From the NCBI GenBank assembly GCA_002476495.1, contig DLKL01000033.1:1-42948 (forward strand): 42,948 bases of DNA, in the 5' to 3' direction. Below the pieces are notes generated by a model, which was given only the letters and a program-made list of their open reading frames with translations, ran no database searches and was not told the DNA's origin. This DNA comes from Lachnospiraceae bacterium UBA7589. GTDB lineage: Bacteria > Bacillota > Clostridia > Lachnospirales > Lachnospiraceae. Positions 1 to 8,157 of this stretch are shown here, piece by piece. Made by a program: the position numbers and the translations under genes. The number at the start of each line of letters is the position of its first letter. Within the stretch, counting starts at the first letter, position 1.

Positions 1-254
1 TCATCAACCTTATCTCCCTTTGCAAATACGAGAACCTTAACAGACTTACCTGTTCCGTGTGGAAGAACAACTGCTCCACGGACCTGCTGGTCAGCATGAC
101 GGCCATCAACACCAAGTCTTAAATGAGCCTCTATAGTCTCATCAAATTTTGCGCTGGCTGACTTTTTAACTAATGATACAGCCTCTTCTAAGTCATATAA
201 ACTTGTTTTTTCAATAAGCTTTGCAGCTTCTGTATATCTTTTTCCTTTTTTCAT
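1..254 (-). CDS. rplA: 50S ribosomal protein L1, N-terminal part (cut by window edge)
   Basis: About 84 N-terminal residues are present, starting MKKGKRYTEAAKLIEK and running through a stretch containing LRLGVDGRHADQQVRG and VLPHGTGKSVKVLVFAKGD, which is the typical L1 N-terminal domain. L1 binds 23S rRNA at the mobile L1 stalk and in many bacteria also represses its own operon. The ATG at 254 is preceded by a strong AGGAGG site. It is the last gene visible of the run rpmG-secE-nusG-rplK-rplA and lies 54 nt after rplK. The rest of the gene lies beyond the left edge. Confidence 0.95.
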   Translation of the reverse strand, partial: MKKGKRYTEAAKLIEKTSLYDLEEAVSLVKKSASAKFDETIEAHLRLGVDGRHADQQVRGAVVLPHGTGKSVKVLVFAKGDKVD

Positions 255-308
255 TTAAAATTAACCTCCTGTGGTATTATCGGGAGCGACCCTCCCACTA
301 TTTAATAA

Positions 309-734
309 TTAATCTTCAACCTGGATTCCCATTGAGCGTGCAGTACCGGCTATCATGCTCATAGCAGCCTCCAATGAAGCGGCATTCAAATCCGGCATCT
401 TGAGCTCGGCAATCTCCTGAAGCTTAGCCTTTGAAATCTTTGCAACCTTTGTCTTATTAGGAACTGCAGAGCCTGACTTAAGGCCGCACGCCTTCTTAAG
501 CAGAACTGCTGCAGGTGGAGTCTTGGTTACAAAGCTAAAGCTCTTGTCAGCATAAACTGTAATTACTACAGGAATTATCATATCTCCCTGATCAGCAGTT
601 CTTGCATTAAACTCCTTTGTGAACTGTACAATGTTTACACCGTGCTGTCCAAGTGCAGGACCAACAGGTGGTGCAGGAGTTGCCTTACCTGCAGGTATCT
701 GTAATTTAATGTATCCTTCTACTTTCTTCGCCAT
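309..734 (-). CDS. rplK: 50S ribosomal protein L11
   Basis: The protein has 141 residues, the normal L11 length. It begins MAKKVEGYIKLQIPAGKA and carries the N-terminal motif PAPPVGPALGQHGVNI that contacts the GTPase-associated centre, followed by the rRNA-binding C-terminal domain with KSGSAVPNKTKVAKIS. L11 forms the base of the L7/L12 stalk on 23S rRNA. The reading frame stays open 17 codons further upstream, but the ATG at 734 has a well-placed TTAGGAGGTAC ribosome site and matches the family N-terminus, so it is chosen. The gene follows nusG in the usual bacterial order. Confidence 0.97.
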   Translation of the reverse strand: MAKKVEGYIKLQIPAGKATPAPPVGPALGQHGVNIVQFTKEFNARTADQGDMIIPVVITVYADKSFSFVTKTPPAAVLLKKACGLKSGSAVPNKTKVAKISKAKLQEIAELKMPDLNAASLEAAMSMIAGTARSMGIQVED

Positions 735-795
735 TATAGCGTACCTCCTAAAAATATTGTGGTATAACGGGGGATACCCTTCCACTTAAAATAAT

Positions 796-1380
796 TTACA
801 TCTTCTGGATATCAGCAAATCCTATCTCTACTGATGTAGGTCTGCCAAATATATCAACATCGATGGTTACAGCCTGTTTGCTTTCGTTGATAGATTTGAT
901 TTCTCCGCTATTTCCTTCCCATGCTCCTGTAACTACCTTAATGTAGTCACCTACCTCAACATCAAGATGAACCTCTTTGCCCTTAATACCCATAGAGCGC
1001 ATCTCACTCTCAGTGAGGGGAACCGGCTTAGATTCCGGACCTACAAACCCAGTAACTCCTCTTGTATTACGAACGATATACCAAGTGGCATCATTCATAT
1101 ACATATGAACCAATACATATCCAGGAAACAGTTTCTTGGACACAACCTTCTTTGTTCCGTTGCTCTTTGCCTCTACAACATCCTGCACAGGTACCGCAAC
1201 CTCAAGAATCTGGTCGTGGAGCTTTCTGTTTTCGATAGTTTTTTCGATATCATTCTTAACCTTGTTCTCATATCCTGAGTAGGTATGGGCTACATACCAT
1301 CTGGCTTCACCATCTCCGGCTATTTTCCCTGCCGGCTGGCTCTCCATAGCTGTAGCTTCACTTTGAATCATATCTGACAT
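796..1380 (-). CDS. nusG: Transcription termination/antitermination protein NusG
   Basis: The product has 194 residues. A variable tail of about 25 residues precedes the NGN domain, which starts near ARWYVAHTYSGYENKV and includes the motif KLFPGYVLVHMYM. A C-terminal KOW domain starts near VEVGDYIKVVTGAWEGNSG. NusG binds RNA polymerase through the NGN domain and links it to Rho or ribosomal S10 through KOW. The ATG at 1380 has an AGGTGAG-type site; internal ATGs nine and 33 bases downstream are possible but less well supported. The gene lies 12 nt after secE, the classic secE-nusG pairing. Confidence 0.96.
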   Translation of the reverse strand: MSDMIQSEATAMESQPAGKIAGDGEARWYVAHTYSGYENKVKNDIEKTIENRKLHDQILEVAVPVQDVVEAKSNGTKKVVSKKLFPGYVLVHMYMNDATWYIVRNTRGVTGFVGPESKPVPLTESEMRSMGIKGKEVHLDVEVGDYIKVVTGAWEGNSGEIKSINESKQAVTIDVDIFGRPTSVEIGFADIQKM

Positions 1381-1392
1381 ATACTCACCTGC

Positions 1393-1602
1393 CTAACCAA
1401 TAATAAAACTCAAACCGAATTCAATCAATATGTCTACACCATATATAATCAGTCCCAATATAACTGACGCCAACATGGTTACAAATGATTTTTTGGCTAA
1501 AGACTGCTTTGTTGGCCAGGTAATCTTTCCAAACTCACTCTTAAAGCCCTGAAGCCAGCTTCTCTTTAATGCAGGAGATGATGTCTCATTCTTTTTTGAC
1601 AT
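1393..1602 (-). CDS. secE: Preprotein translocase subunit SecE
   Basis: This 69-residue protein has the short Gram-positive SecE layout. A polar N-terminus is followed by the conserved amphipathic stretch around FGKITWPTKQ (about residues 24-33) and one membrane helix from about residue 40 to the end. SecE clamps the SecY channel together with SecG. It lies between rpmG and nusG, the standard arrangement in Firmicutes. The ATG at 1602 is preceded by GGAGTATTTTAT, a usable ribosome site. Confidence 0.95.
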   Translation of the reverse strand: MSKKNETSSPALKRSWLQGFKSEFGKITWPTKQSLAKKSFVTMLASVILGLIIYGVDILIEFGLSFIIG

Positions 1603-1655
1603 ATAAAATACTCCTTCCGGTGACTACAAAAACGGTCACCTTGAAACCATGCCGA

Positions 1656-1805
1656 TTATTTTGTTTCCTTATGCATTGTATGCGCCTTACAGAATCTACA
1701 ATATTTCTTTGTTTCCATTCTGTCCGGATGTGTTTTCTTATCCTTTGTCATATTGTAATTACGCTGTTTACAATCCTGACATGCCAATGTTATTTTAACA
1801 CGCAC
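1656..1805 (-). CDS. rpmG: 50S ribosomal protein L33, zinc-ribbon (C+) form, GTG start
   Basis: A 49-residue protein starts at GTG 1805 and reads MRVKITLACQDCKQRNY. It carries two CxxC pairs (C9/C12 and C36/C39), the zinc-binding form of L33, and ends HTMHKETK. The start is set by GGAGGT lying eight bases before the GTG; no ATG is available in the right place. It is the first gene of the translation cluster, directly downstream of the promoter at 1876-1904, so it likely leads the transcript through secE and nusG. Confidence 0.94.
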   Translation of the reverse strand: MRVKITLACQDCKQRNYNMTKDKKTHPDRMETKKYCRFCKAHTMHKETK

Positions 1806-1875
1806 AACCTTCCACCTCCATTTACTGTTTTGATTTTAAGGCATAAAAAAAAGACCTTCTTCCATCGCAAGGTAT

Positions 1876-1904
1876 AGGATAACAAATGAAATACACAAAG
1901 TCAA
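1876..1904 (-). promoter_or_regulatory. Sigma-A type promoter for rpmG-secE-nusG-rplK-rplA
   Basis: Read on the minus strand there is TTGACT (1904-1899), a 17-base spacer and TATCCT (1881-1876). This is very close to the vegetative consensus. The start point would fall near 1869, about 65 nt before the rpmG GTG. Confidence 0.75.
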
Positions 1905-1964
1905 GAAAAATGTACTTTTTTTCATTTTTTTATTCAAAAATATGGTATAGTCATGGGCATGTAT

Positions 1965-1972
1965 GCTATAAT
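1965..1972 (+). promoter_or_regulatory. Extended -10 promoter for the FliD-like gene
   Basis: TGCTATAAT matches the extended -10 consensus TGnTATAAT, with TATAAT at 1967-1972. No good -35 is seen 17 bases upstream, as is common for extended -10 promoters. It lies 38 nt before the ATG at 2010. Confidence 0.55.
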
Positions 1973-2009
1973 TATATAGATTTGTACTATTTTGAAAGGA
2001 GGTTTTTTT

Positions 2010-3269
2010 ATGCTGGTTAATTCAAATATATATAACCTGCTAGGTTCATCCCATATTCCCGTAAAAAGAAACAGAACCCACAAGGCCTCCGAGCTTAAAG
2101 CCGTTTACAACAGTATGGCACGCTACAACCGGCAATCTCCCAGATATATTCTGTCTCTTTCACAAGCTAAGCAATCCCAGATAATCGGCATAAAGGAGGC
2201 TGCCATGACTCTAAGAGAAATTGCAGACAGCCTTTCCAAAAGAGACAGTGAAATATATGAAAAAAGTCTTATTGTATCCTCGGATGAGTCCTATGTCACC
2301 GGAGCATTAAAGCCGGGCAGCCATGATTCTCTCCCCGATGAATTAACTGTACAGGTTGATTCACTTGCAACCGGACAGATTAATACCGGTTTGTATTTAT
2401 ATTCCGACAGACTGAGTATCAGACCCGGTACCTACAATCTTGACATTGCTACAATTGCCGGTTCCTATAAGACCAATTTTACTGTTTCTTCGGGAGATAA
2501 TAACCTGGATATCGAACAGCGCATCCAACAATGCATTAATAATACCCACATAGGTTTAAAATGTTCATTGGTTACCCAAGGGGACAAATGTTCCATTCGG
2601 ATTGCTTCAACAGAATCAGGTTCCCCTGCCACAGAGGACGGATTGTTCTTTTCCTTTGAGGGAGACCCTCAGATGATTGATATTCTTGGACTTAATAACG
2701 TAACTACATTTCCTGCTAATTCTCAATTTAGAATTAACGGTGAATTACTCTCGTCCTCCTCAAACCACATTTCAATTAACCAGTCCATAGAATTAGACTT
2801 TCACAAGGCCGGTTCTACCGAAATAAGCCTTACGCTTACACCGGACACAGCCGACTGCCTTTCCCGGATTGAAGAATTTGCAAATGCCTATAATTCTCTC
2901 CTCGACATATGGCAGGCTAACTCCTCCCCGGAGCTGGGATGCAGAAACCTGTTTACTGATATATCCGTCATTGCTTTGCATCACAGGCAGGGGCTTGAAG
3001 AAGCAGGGCTTAATGTAGATGACAACGGAAGACTCAGCTATGACACCACTACTGTGAAAAGCAGAATTGAAGACGGAAGTCTGTTCAGGCTTTTTTTGAA
3101 TGACTCTTCTCTTACAACTGACATTCACCAATCTACAGAAAGACTTACCATTGATCCGATAGCTTATGTGAATAAGCTCATTGTAACATATCCAGATGCA
3201 GCAAAAAAGCCGGGCTCTGTATATAACAAAGCCTTGTACAGCGGGCTTTTGTACAATAATTATGCCTGA
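2010..3269 (+). CDS. FliD-like (flagellar hook-associated 2 domain) protein, orphan
   Basis: The product has 419 residues. The first 80 are helical and polar. From about residue 111 there is a FliD-like core: DELTVQVDSLATGQINTG, then TYNLDIATIAGSYKTNF and a stretch ending RIASTESGS, which follows the beta-rich FliD pattern. Near residue 290 comes SRIEEFANAYNSLLDIW, like the FliD C-terminal helix. It is shorter than typical FliD and lacks the usual N-terminal GLDT motif. I see no signal peptide. The frame is open upstream to TTG 1992, but AAAGGAGG ends seven bases before ATG 2010, which is therefore preferred. No flagellar gene is nearby. The family call rests on pattern recognition; its role is unknown. 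Confidence 0.7.
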   Translation: MLVNSNIYNLLGSSHIPVKRNRTHKASELKAVYNSMARYNRQSPRYILSLSQAKQSQIIGIKEAAMTLREIADSLSKRDSEIYEKSLIVSSDESYVTGALKPGSHDSLPDELTVQVDSLATGQINTGLYLYSDRLSIRPGTYNLDIATIAGSYKTNFTVSSGDNNLDIEQRIQQCINNTHIGLKCSLVTQGDKCSIRIASTESGSPATEDGLFFSFEGDPQMIDILGLNNVTTFPANSQFRINGELLSSSSNHISINQSIELDFHKAGSTEISLTLTPDTADCLSRIEEFANAYNSLLDIWQANSSPELGCRNLFTDISVIALHHRQGLEEAGLNVDDNGRLSYDTTTVKSRIEDGSLFRLFLNDSSLTTDIHQSTERLTIDPIAYVNKLIVTYPDAAKKPGSVYNKALYSGLLYNNYA

Positions 3270-3290
3270 TGCCTCGCATTTCAATATGTT

Positions 3291-4025
3291 CTATTTTCCT
3301 GATTTTAGAAGCGAAATCTCCTCAGGAGTGAGTTTCCGATAATCTCCACACAAGAGAGTGTCATCTAATTTCAACGCCCCCATTGACATTCTTTTGAGAT
3401 ATATAACCGGAAGTCCCAGGGACATAAACATCCTTTTTATCTGATGATATCTTCCCTCAGTAATAGTTATAACACCGGATGATTGTATTTTGCCATCTGT
3501 ACAGCTTATGGTTAAGTCTTCAAATCCAGCCGGTGCAGTGATTAAATCATCCCCGATGTCTATTCCTTCCTCCAATGCCTTTATATGTCCGGCACATATT
3601 TCACCCAGAACAGTTACATAATAACTCTTGGCAACATGCTTACCCGGGGCAAGAAGATTATTGGCAAGCTTTCCGTCATTAGTTATAATCAGCAAGCCTT
3701 CTGTATCCTTATCCAGTCTGCCTACAGGAAACAAATCCCTTCTCTTGTTTTCCCGTATAAGATCAACAACTGTCTTATCCCGACTATCCTTTGTAGCAGA
3801 AACCACACCCTGAGGTTTATTCAGCATATAGTATTCAAACCTGTTATAGACTACTTCATTATTATTAACAAGCACCTTATCCCTGTCTGTATCAATTCTG
3901 TAGTCACCCTTTACCACCGGCATGCCATTAACCCTTACAACATTTTTTTTCAGCATTTCCTTCACCCGGCTTCTGGTTCCATAGCCTCCGTCTGCCAGAT
4001 ACTTATCTAATCTAACGTATGACAT
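3291..4025 (-). CDS. rsuA: RsuA-family 16S rRNA pseudouridine synthase
   Basis: This 244-residue enzyme has an N-terminal S4 RNA-binding domain (MSYVRLDKYLADGGYGTRSR, residues 1-60) and a pseudouridine synthase catalytic domain. The signature GRLDKDTEGLL has the catalytic aspartate at D105. EGRYHQIKRMF near residue 205 is the conserved C-terminal motif. Family members convert a specific uridine in 16S (RsuA) or 23S (RluB/E/F) rRNA; the layout fits RsuA best. A GTG at 4055 would add ten residues, but ATG 4025 has CAGGAA at good spacing and matches the family N-terminus. It converges on the FliD-like gene with only 21 nt between the stops. Confidence 0.88.
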   Translation of the reverse strand: MSYVRLDKYLADGGYGTRSRVKEMLKKNVVRVNGMPVVKGDYRIDTDRDKVLVNNNEVVYNRFEYYMLNKPQGVVSATKDSRDKTVVDLIRENKRRDLFPVGRLDKDTEGLLIITNDGKLANNLLAPGKHVAKSYYVTVLGEICAGHIKALEEGIDIGDDLITAPAGFEDLTISCTDGKIQSSGVITITEGRYHQIKRMFMSLGLPVIYLKRMSMGALKLDDTLLCGDYRKLTPEEISLLKSGK

Positions 4026-4097
4026 AATATCCGTTCCTGTTTCTATAAGTTCCACTCACATTTATTCAGCAGCTTAAAAGTTTTTGTTTTTTTAAGT

Positions 4098-4137
4098 AAA
4101 AAAATCGGAAGACTTACAGACAAGCTGCAAGCCTTCC
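4098..4137 (-). terminator. Intrinsic terminator downstream of the flippase gene
   Basis: On the minus strand a 13-base-pair stem (4125-4137 with 4107-4119, two G-U pairs) closes a five-base loop. It is followed after two bases by a seven-T run (4104-4098). It lies between the flippase gene and rsuA and should end the flippase transcript. Confidence 0.85.
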
Positions 4138-4147
4138 TCATTCTTAT

Positions 4148-4171
4148 ATACAATCTTTGGGGAGATTGTAT
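4148..4171. repeat. Nine-base-pair inverted repeat in the flippase 3' region
   Basis: ATACAATCT and AGATTGTAT form a perfect inverted repeat around a TTGGGG loop. There is no T-run on either strand, so it is not an obvious terminator. It may be a transcript-stabilising hairpin upstream of the true terminator at 4098-4137. Confidence 0.5.
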
Positions 4172-4240
4172 TTGTATTATAACATACTGTTTTTAAAATG
4201 CAAGCACTTTTTTATTTTTTATTTAGCATTTAACATTTCA

Positions 4241-5770
4241 CTATGCATTTCCCCGTTTCAAAATCCTTAGGACAATCTCCCTGACCTGTCCAAACTCTCT
4301 GGTCCTATAATATGCCAGAAGAAACAGTCCGTTGCTTATCACTGCTGCCGCAATGCCTTTTACAAGCAGCCAGAGAATATTATAATCAGGTATGAAGCCT
4401 GTTATTCCAAATGTAACGCAGGATACTATCGCAATTACTACGGCATAAAGAAGAATACGGAGGACATACTCCTTCATACTTCTTTTAAACATTGTTGTAA
4501 AAATGTTATGAAGAATCCATGGCATACTGATAACTATTTCCGAAACAACTGTTGCATAAACTACTCCATATATACCCCAGAACTGTACAAATATTATACT
4601 GAGTATCAGATTGGCAAAGGCAGTTATAAGTGGTCTGAATCTGTCTTCATGCCAGATACCTGCCGCATCCTTGTAAGTTATAAATATCTGGTTTATCTGC
4701 TCAACCGCAAAATAAAGCACAAATGCTATTACAGCCGGATATCCCAATGTAAGTTCTTCCCCTGCCCATATTATCATAAACGGTCTGAAAAGGCACAAAA
4801 GACAGGCACTGCAAAATCCACATATCCACGCCATTATAAATGTAAATTTTTTCATGTCCTCATAATTTTTTTCCTTTGATTCCGACAAAAGACTATTTCC
4901 TATTCCGGCAGTACAGGATGCCAGCACAACTCTGCCTATGTTCCATACGGCCGTGAGAATATAAAAGTAATTATTGTATATGGCAACCATTGTAAGACCG
5001 AGGTAACTTGAAACAACTATAGAGTCTGCCGAGGATACAATAGCATTCCCAAGTTTCATGGTAAACAAATCCTTAATTCTCTGGTTTATCTTTTGTGAAT
5101 ATTCTTTTTTCATAGTACCCTTAGGCTTATATTCCGGATACATCTTAGATGCACACACTGCAGTAACCACATTTGTAATAACCTGGGTTACAATAGCCGT
5201 AATAAGATATATATAATAATCTCCTATAAAGATTATTATTGCAAACTGGGCAAAATACTGAAAGGTATTTGTGGCAAGGGTTACCTTGCTTATTACATCA
5301 TTGCGCTGATGTGCCATTATAAGACTGTTTTTGTATGCAAAAAGCCAATATGACAGTACCGTACAGAGAAGATTAAGCCAATAAACCACATATATACTTA
5401 TATCAGAAGGGACATCCCCCTTAATTAAATGTGGAATAAAGGGTGTAATCACTGTTCCTGCCAAACCTATTACCAGTCCGATGATTCTGTAATACTTTCT
5501 ATAAAGTTTTAGCAATGCGCATATTTGTTCTGTATCTTCGTCTATAATAGGCTGATACATACTGTATACCATAGCCGATCCTACACCCAATTCCGCCAGG
5601 TTAAGTATCCATAGTATGGAACCGAACAGACTGTTGAGTCCAAGATATTCTTTTCCCATATAGTACAGCATAACTGTACGCATAATAAAGGGCATCAATA
5701 CCTGATATCCCTTCAAAATCATTCCGAAAACCACATTTCTAGATGCATTTTCCACTCTGCTGGTCTTCAT
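4241..5770 (-). CDS. Polysaccharide flippase (MOP superfamily, Wzx-like)
   Basis: This 509-residue integral membrane protein has about 12 to 14 hydrophobic helices. Its N-terminus SRNVVFGMILKGYQVLMPF and the early GKEYLGLNSLFGSILWILNLAELGVG are typical of Wzx/MurJ-type flippases of the multidrug/oligosaccharidyl-lipid/polysaccharide superfamily. Such proteins move lipid-linked sugars across the cytoplasmic membrane. No glycosyltransferase or polymerase gene is adjacent, so the substrate cannot be guessed; it may serve a surface glycan made elsewhere. AAGGAG precedes the ATG at 5770. The gene has its own promoter (5806-5834) and terminator (4098-4137), indicating a single-gene transcript. Confidence 0.85.
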   Translation of the reverse strand: MKTSRVENASRNVVFGMILKGYQVLMPFIMRTVMLYYMGKEYLGLNSLFGSILWILNLAELGVGSAMVYSMYQPIIDEDTEQICALLKLYRKYYRIIGLVIGLAGTVITPFIPHLIKGDVPSDISIYVVYWLNLLCTVLSYWLFAYKNSLIMAHQRNDVISKVTLATNTFQYFAQFAIIIFIGDYYIYLITAIVTQVITNVVTAVCASKMYPEYKPKGTMKKEYSQKINQRIKDLFTMKLGNAIVSSADSIVVSSYLGLTMVAIYNNYFYILTAVWNIGRVVLASCTAGIGNSLLSESKEKNYEDMKKFTFIMAWICGFCSACLLCLFRPFMIIWAGEELTLGYPAVIAFVLYFAVEQINQIFITYKDAAGIWHEDRFRPLITAFANLILSIIFVQFWGIYGVVYATVVSEIVISMPWILHNIFTTMFKRSMKEYVLRILLYAVVIAIVSCVTFGITGFIPDYNILWLLVKGIAAAVISNGLFLLAYYRTREFGQVREIVLRILKRGNA

Positions 5771-5805
5771 AAAATTACTCCTTGTCTGGAAATTTCATAG
5801 TGTTC

Positions 5806-5834
5806 ATTGTACTATGAGTATTTTGCAAAGTAAA
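5806..5834 (-). promoter_or_regulatory. Promoter for the flippase gene
   Basis: The minus strand shows TTTACT (5834-5829), 17 bases, then TACAAT (5811-5806). The start point would be near 5799, about 29 nt before the ATG. Confidence 0.6.
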
Positions 5835-5862
5835 GATTTTTATGCCGGAAATGATAATTTGA

Positions 5863-8157
5863 TTACCGAAGCCAGCTTTTTACCAGATTGTATTCATCTG
5901 TACTTATCTCTTTATCAGAGAATCCGGCTCTTTCCAATATATCAGTTACCCTGTCACAATCATCTTTTTTGCCGTTTAATCCTGCAAGATATTGTATCTG
6001 TGCCGAATAATTCATTTTATTAGCAAATTCGTCGTCTCTTTTTCTCTTTTTTTTGCAATAAGCAGAATATATGATGATGAGACGATCACTTATTCCCGCC
6101 TTCCTATATCTTATGTATTTTACAATTTGTCCGATTGCGTAAACTGTTATTATAATACCTGCAGACAAACAGGCTGCCGCTATAAGGAAATATGCAATAA
6201 ACCGTATTACTTTACCGGACACCCTGAAATTAACCAGATTGCCGGCTGCGTTATCTGTCTGCGAATCCTTGTCATTTTCCATAACATCATTAAACATATC
6301 CCAGAAATCTTCTACCTCTTCCGCTTCCCCTGCAGGAGTCACTTCAACAGGTATCCAGCCCTTTCCGGCTATGTATACCTCAACCCATGCGTGGGCATCA
6401 GCATCTGTAACATTAACCTGCACCGGTGCTGTTTTCCCAAGCTCAGAATATCCACTGTAATAATCCCGGTAATCACCTTCAAGCAAAGTTCCATCCTCTA
6501 TCTGGTTGTAATCTATGGCATATCCCTCTACATATCTGGCCGGTATTCCCATATAGCGAAAGGCAAGTACAGCTGCGGTTGCAAAATGTACACAGTATCC
6601 CTTTTGGTTATCATTCAAAAAATAGTTCACAAAATCCTGGTTTTTAGGAGTCCTTCCCGGTCTTATGGTATAAGGAATATTATTCTGATAATAATCCTTC
6701 AGTGCATCAATCTTTTCCTCCTGAGTTAGGGCAGGATCTATATTTTTACACAATTTTTCTATTGCATCCCTATTTTCCTCAGGTACATACAAATCTCCGG
6801 CAGTGTAAGGGGCATCCTGATATCCGGCTTCAGTTATTATTGTGGCATTCTGATCCTCTCTTGGATAAAATATAACTGTTTCCTTTAGTTCTTCCTTTTC
6901 CCAACTGTTAGAATAGTACGGTATATATGTGGTTGAAGGATTTACTCCAACCATAATAATCTCCATTATACCTCTGGCAGTACCCACATCCTGATTGTCA
7001 TAGGCAGCTTCAAGGGCATCAGCCTCAGTGTATGTATAACCTGCCACATCCCCGGAATTTGTCCATCTGTTTGAATAAGGAATGTAATCCACAGCCTCAA
7101 ATCCCTTAAGGTAAATCCGGTCATATGTATATGGTGTAAATTTTACAACAAGGTCAGTCTCATGATCCAGCCTTATTGAGGATACATTTCCAAGCTCTCC
7201 TCCATAAACGCCGCCACGGCTTTCCCTTTGGTCAAAAAATCCGCTCAGACCATCTACAAGCAGGGTTGTCACTCCAGCCATAGTAAGTTCTTTATATTTG
7301 TTTCCACCATATCCTACATTGAACCTTTCCTTGGGTCTTACCACACTCACCACAAGTATTATGCAAAAAGCCACCAGGGCAGCTCTTAAGCCTGCCTGAA
7401 GCATAACCTTTACATCATATACATAGGAAATGCTTTTCCTTTTTGACTTTCTTCTTCCCTTACGGGTAAATACAAAATCGTCACGTTTTACGTTCATCTG
7501 GGGGCTATAGTGTTTTCCCGATTTGAGGACATAAGCCATCGATATGCCTCCTATTACCATAGCCGCATATAACATATCCGGTTCCTCTGTAAGATACAGA
7601 GGAATAAGGTTAAGACCCATTACTACAAGCAGGGCATTAACATACTGCATTCGTCTGGATATATACACATTTAAAAGTATGTCGAGGACAATCCCTATAA
7701 AAAGGGATGTAAATGTAACAGTAACGTACCTGTCCTCTATCTGCTCCGTATAAAGCCTCTGAATATCCACATTAAGATACTGTGATGCCAAATCCACTGT
7801 CATATTTACCAATGCATAAAAGCCACTGTTTATATATATTCGGAAATAGTAAACCAGGATACCAAAGACAACAAAAATTAAAAGATACCCAAGATTTTCC
7901 GTAAGAAGCCTGTAATACAAAAAAGAACACAAAAAAGCCATGGCACCAATAACAAAATGACATAGCAATATATTATATTGGGCATTAACTGCCGATAGAT
8001 AAAAGCCTATGCTGCCCATAGACAAAAGGTATACAATAAATCCTTTTACCATAAGAGTCAATGCACGGTTTTCTTTCCTTTCAAAGAACGCCGGAGACAA
8101 TGTTATTCCATAACAAAGTTCAACCGGTGTGTCCTTTTCTTTTCCCTTTTTTCCCAC
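5863..8157 (-). CDS. Membrane-anchored transglutaminase-like protein (TgpA-type)
   Basis: The 764-residue protein starts with a block of about six membrane helices (residues 35-215), a basic cytoplasmic loop (RKGRRKSKRK) and another helix near 255-273. An external region follows with a transglutaminase core: NDNQKGYCVHFATA gives C522, DADAHAWVEVY gives H589 and WIPVEVTPAG places an acid, E605, at the third triad position, often Asp elsewhere. A final helix lies at about 650-677, before a cytoplasmic tail. The GTG start at 8157 shares one base with the TAG stop of the DUF58 gene (TAGTG), implying translational coupling. MoxR-DUF58-transglutaminase is a well-known gene trio of unclear function, probably envelope-related. 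Confidence 0.88.
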   Translation of the reverse strand: MGKKGKEKDTPVELCYGITLSPAFFERKENRALTLMVKGFIVYLLSMGSIGFYLSAVNAQYNILLCHFVIGAMAFLCSFLYYRLLTENLGYLLIFVVFGILVYYFRIYINSGFYALVNMTVDLASQYLNVDIQRLYTEQIEDRYVTVTFTSLFIGIVLDILLNVYISRRMQYVNALLVVMGLNLIPLYLTEEPDMLYAAMVIGGISMAYVLKSGKHYSPQMNVKRDDFVFTRKGRRKSKRKSISYVYDVKVMLQAGLRAALVAFCIILVVSVVRPKERFNVGYGGNKYKELTMAGVTTLLVDGLSGFFDQRESRGGVYGGELGNVSSIRLDHETDLVVKFTPYTYDRIYLKGFEAVDYIPYSNRWTNSGDVAGYTYTEADALEAAYDNQDVGTARGIMEIIMVGVNPSTTYIPYYSNSWEKEELKETVIFYPREDQNATIITEAGYQDAPYTAGDLYVPEENRDAIEKLCKNIDPALTQEEKIDALKDYYQNNIPYTIRPGRTPKNQDFVNYFLNDNQKGYCVHFATAAVLAFRYMGIPARYVEGYAIDYNQIEDGTLLEGDYRDYYSGYSELGKTAPVQVNVTDADAHAWVEVYIAGKGWIPVEVTPAGEAEEVEDFWDMFNDVMENDKDSQTDNAAGNLVNFRVSGKVIRFIAYFLIAAACLSAGIIITVYAIGQIVKYIRYRKAGISDRLIIIYSAYCKKKRKRDDEFANKMNYSAQIQYLAGLNGKKDDCDRVTDILERAGFSDKEISTDEYNLVKSWLR

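Noticed and set aside
1845..1873. Hairpin plus T-run on the minus strand upstream of rpmG, looking like an attenuator
   Set aside because: The promoter at 1876-1904 places the start near 1869, so one arm (1869-1873) is mostly outside the transcript. The stem is only five base pairs with a ten-base loop.
3228..3249. AAAGCC/GGCTTT hairpin at the end of the FliD-like gene as a terminator for the convergent rsuA gene
   Set aside because: The stem is only six base pairs, it lies within coding sequence, and the minus-strand tail GTTATATAC is not a T-run.
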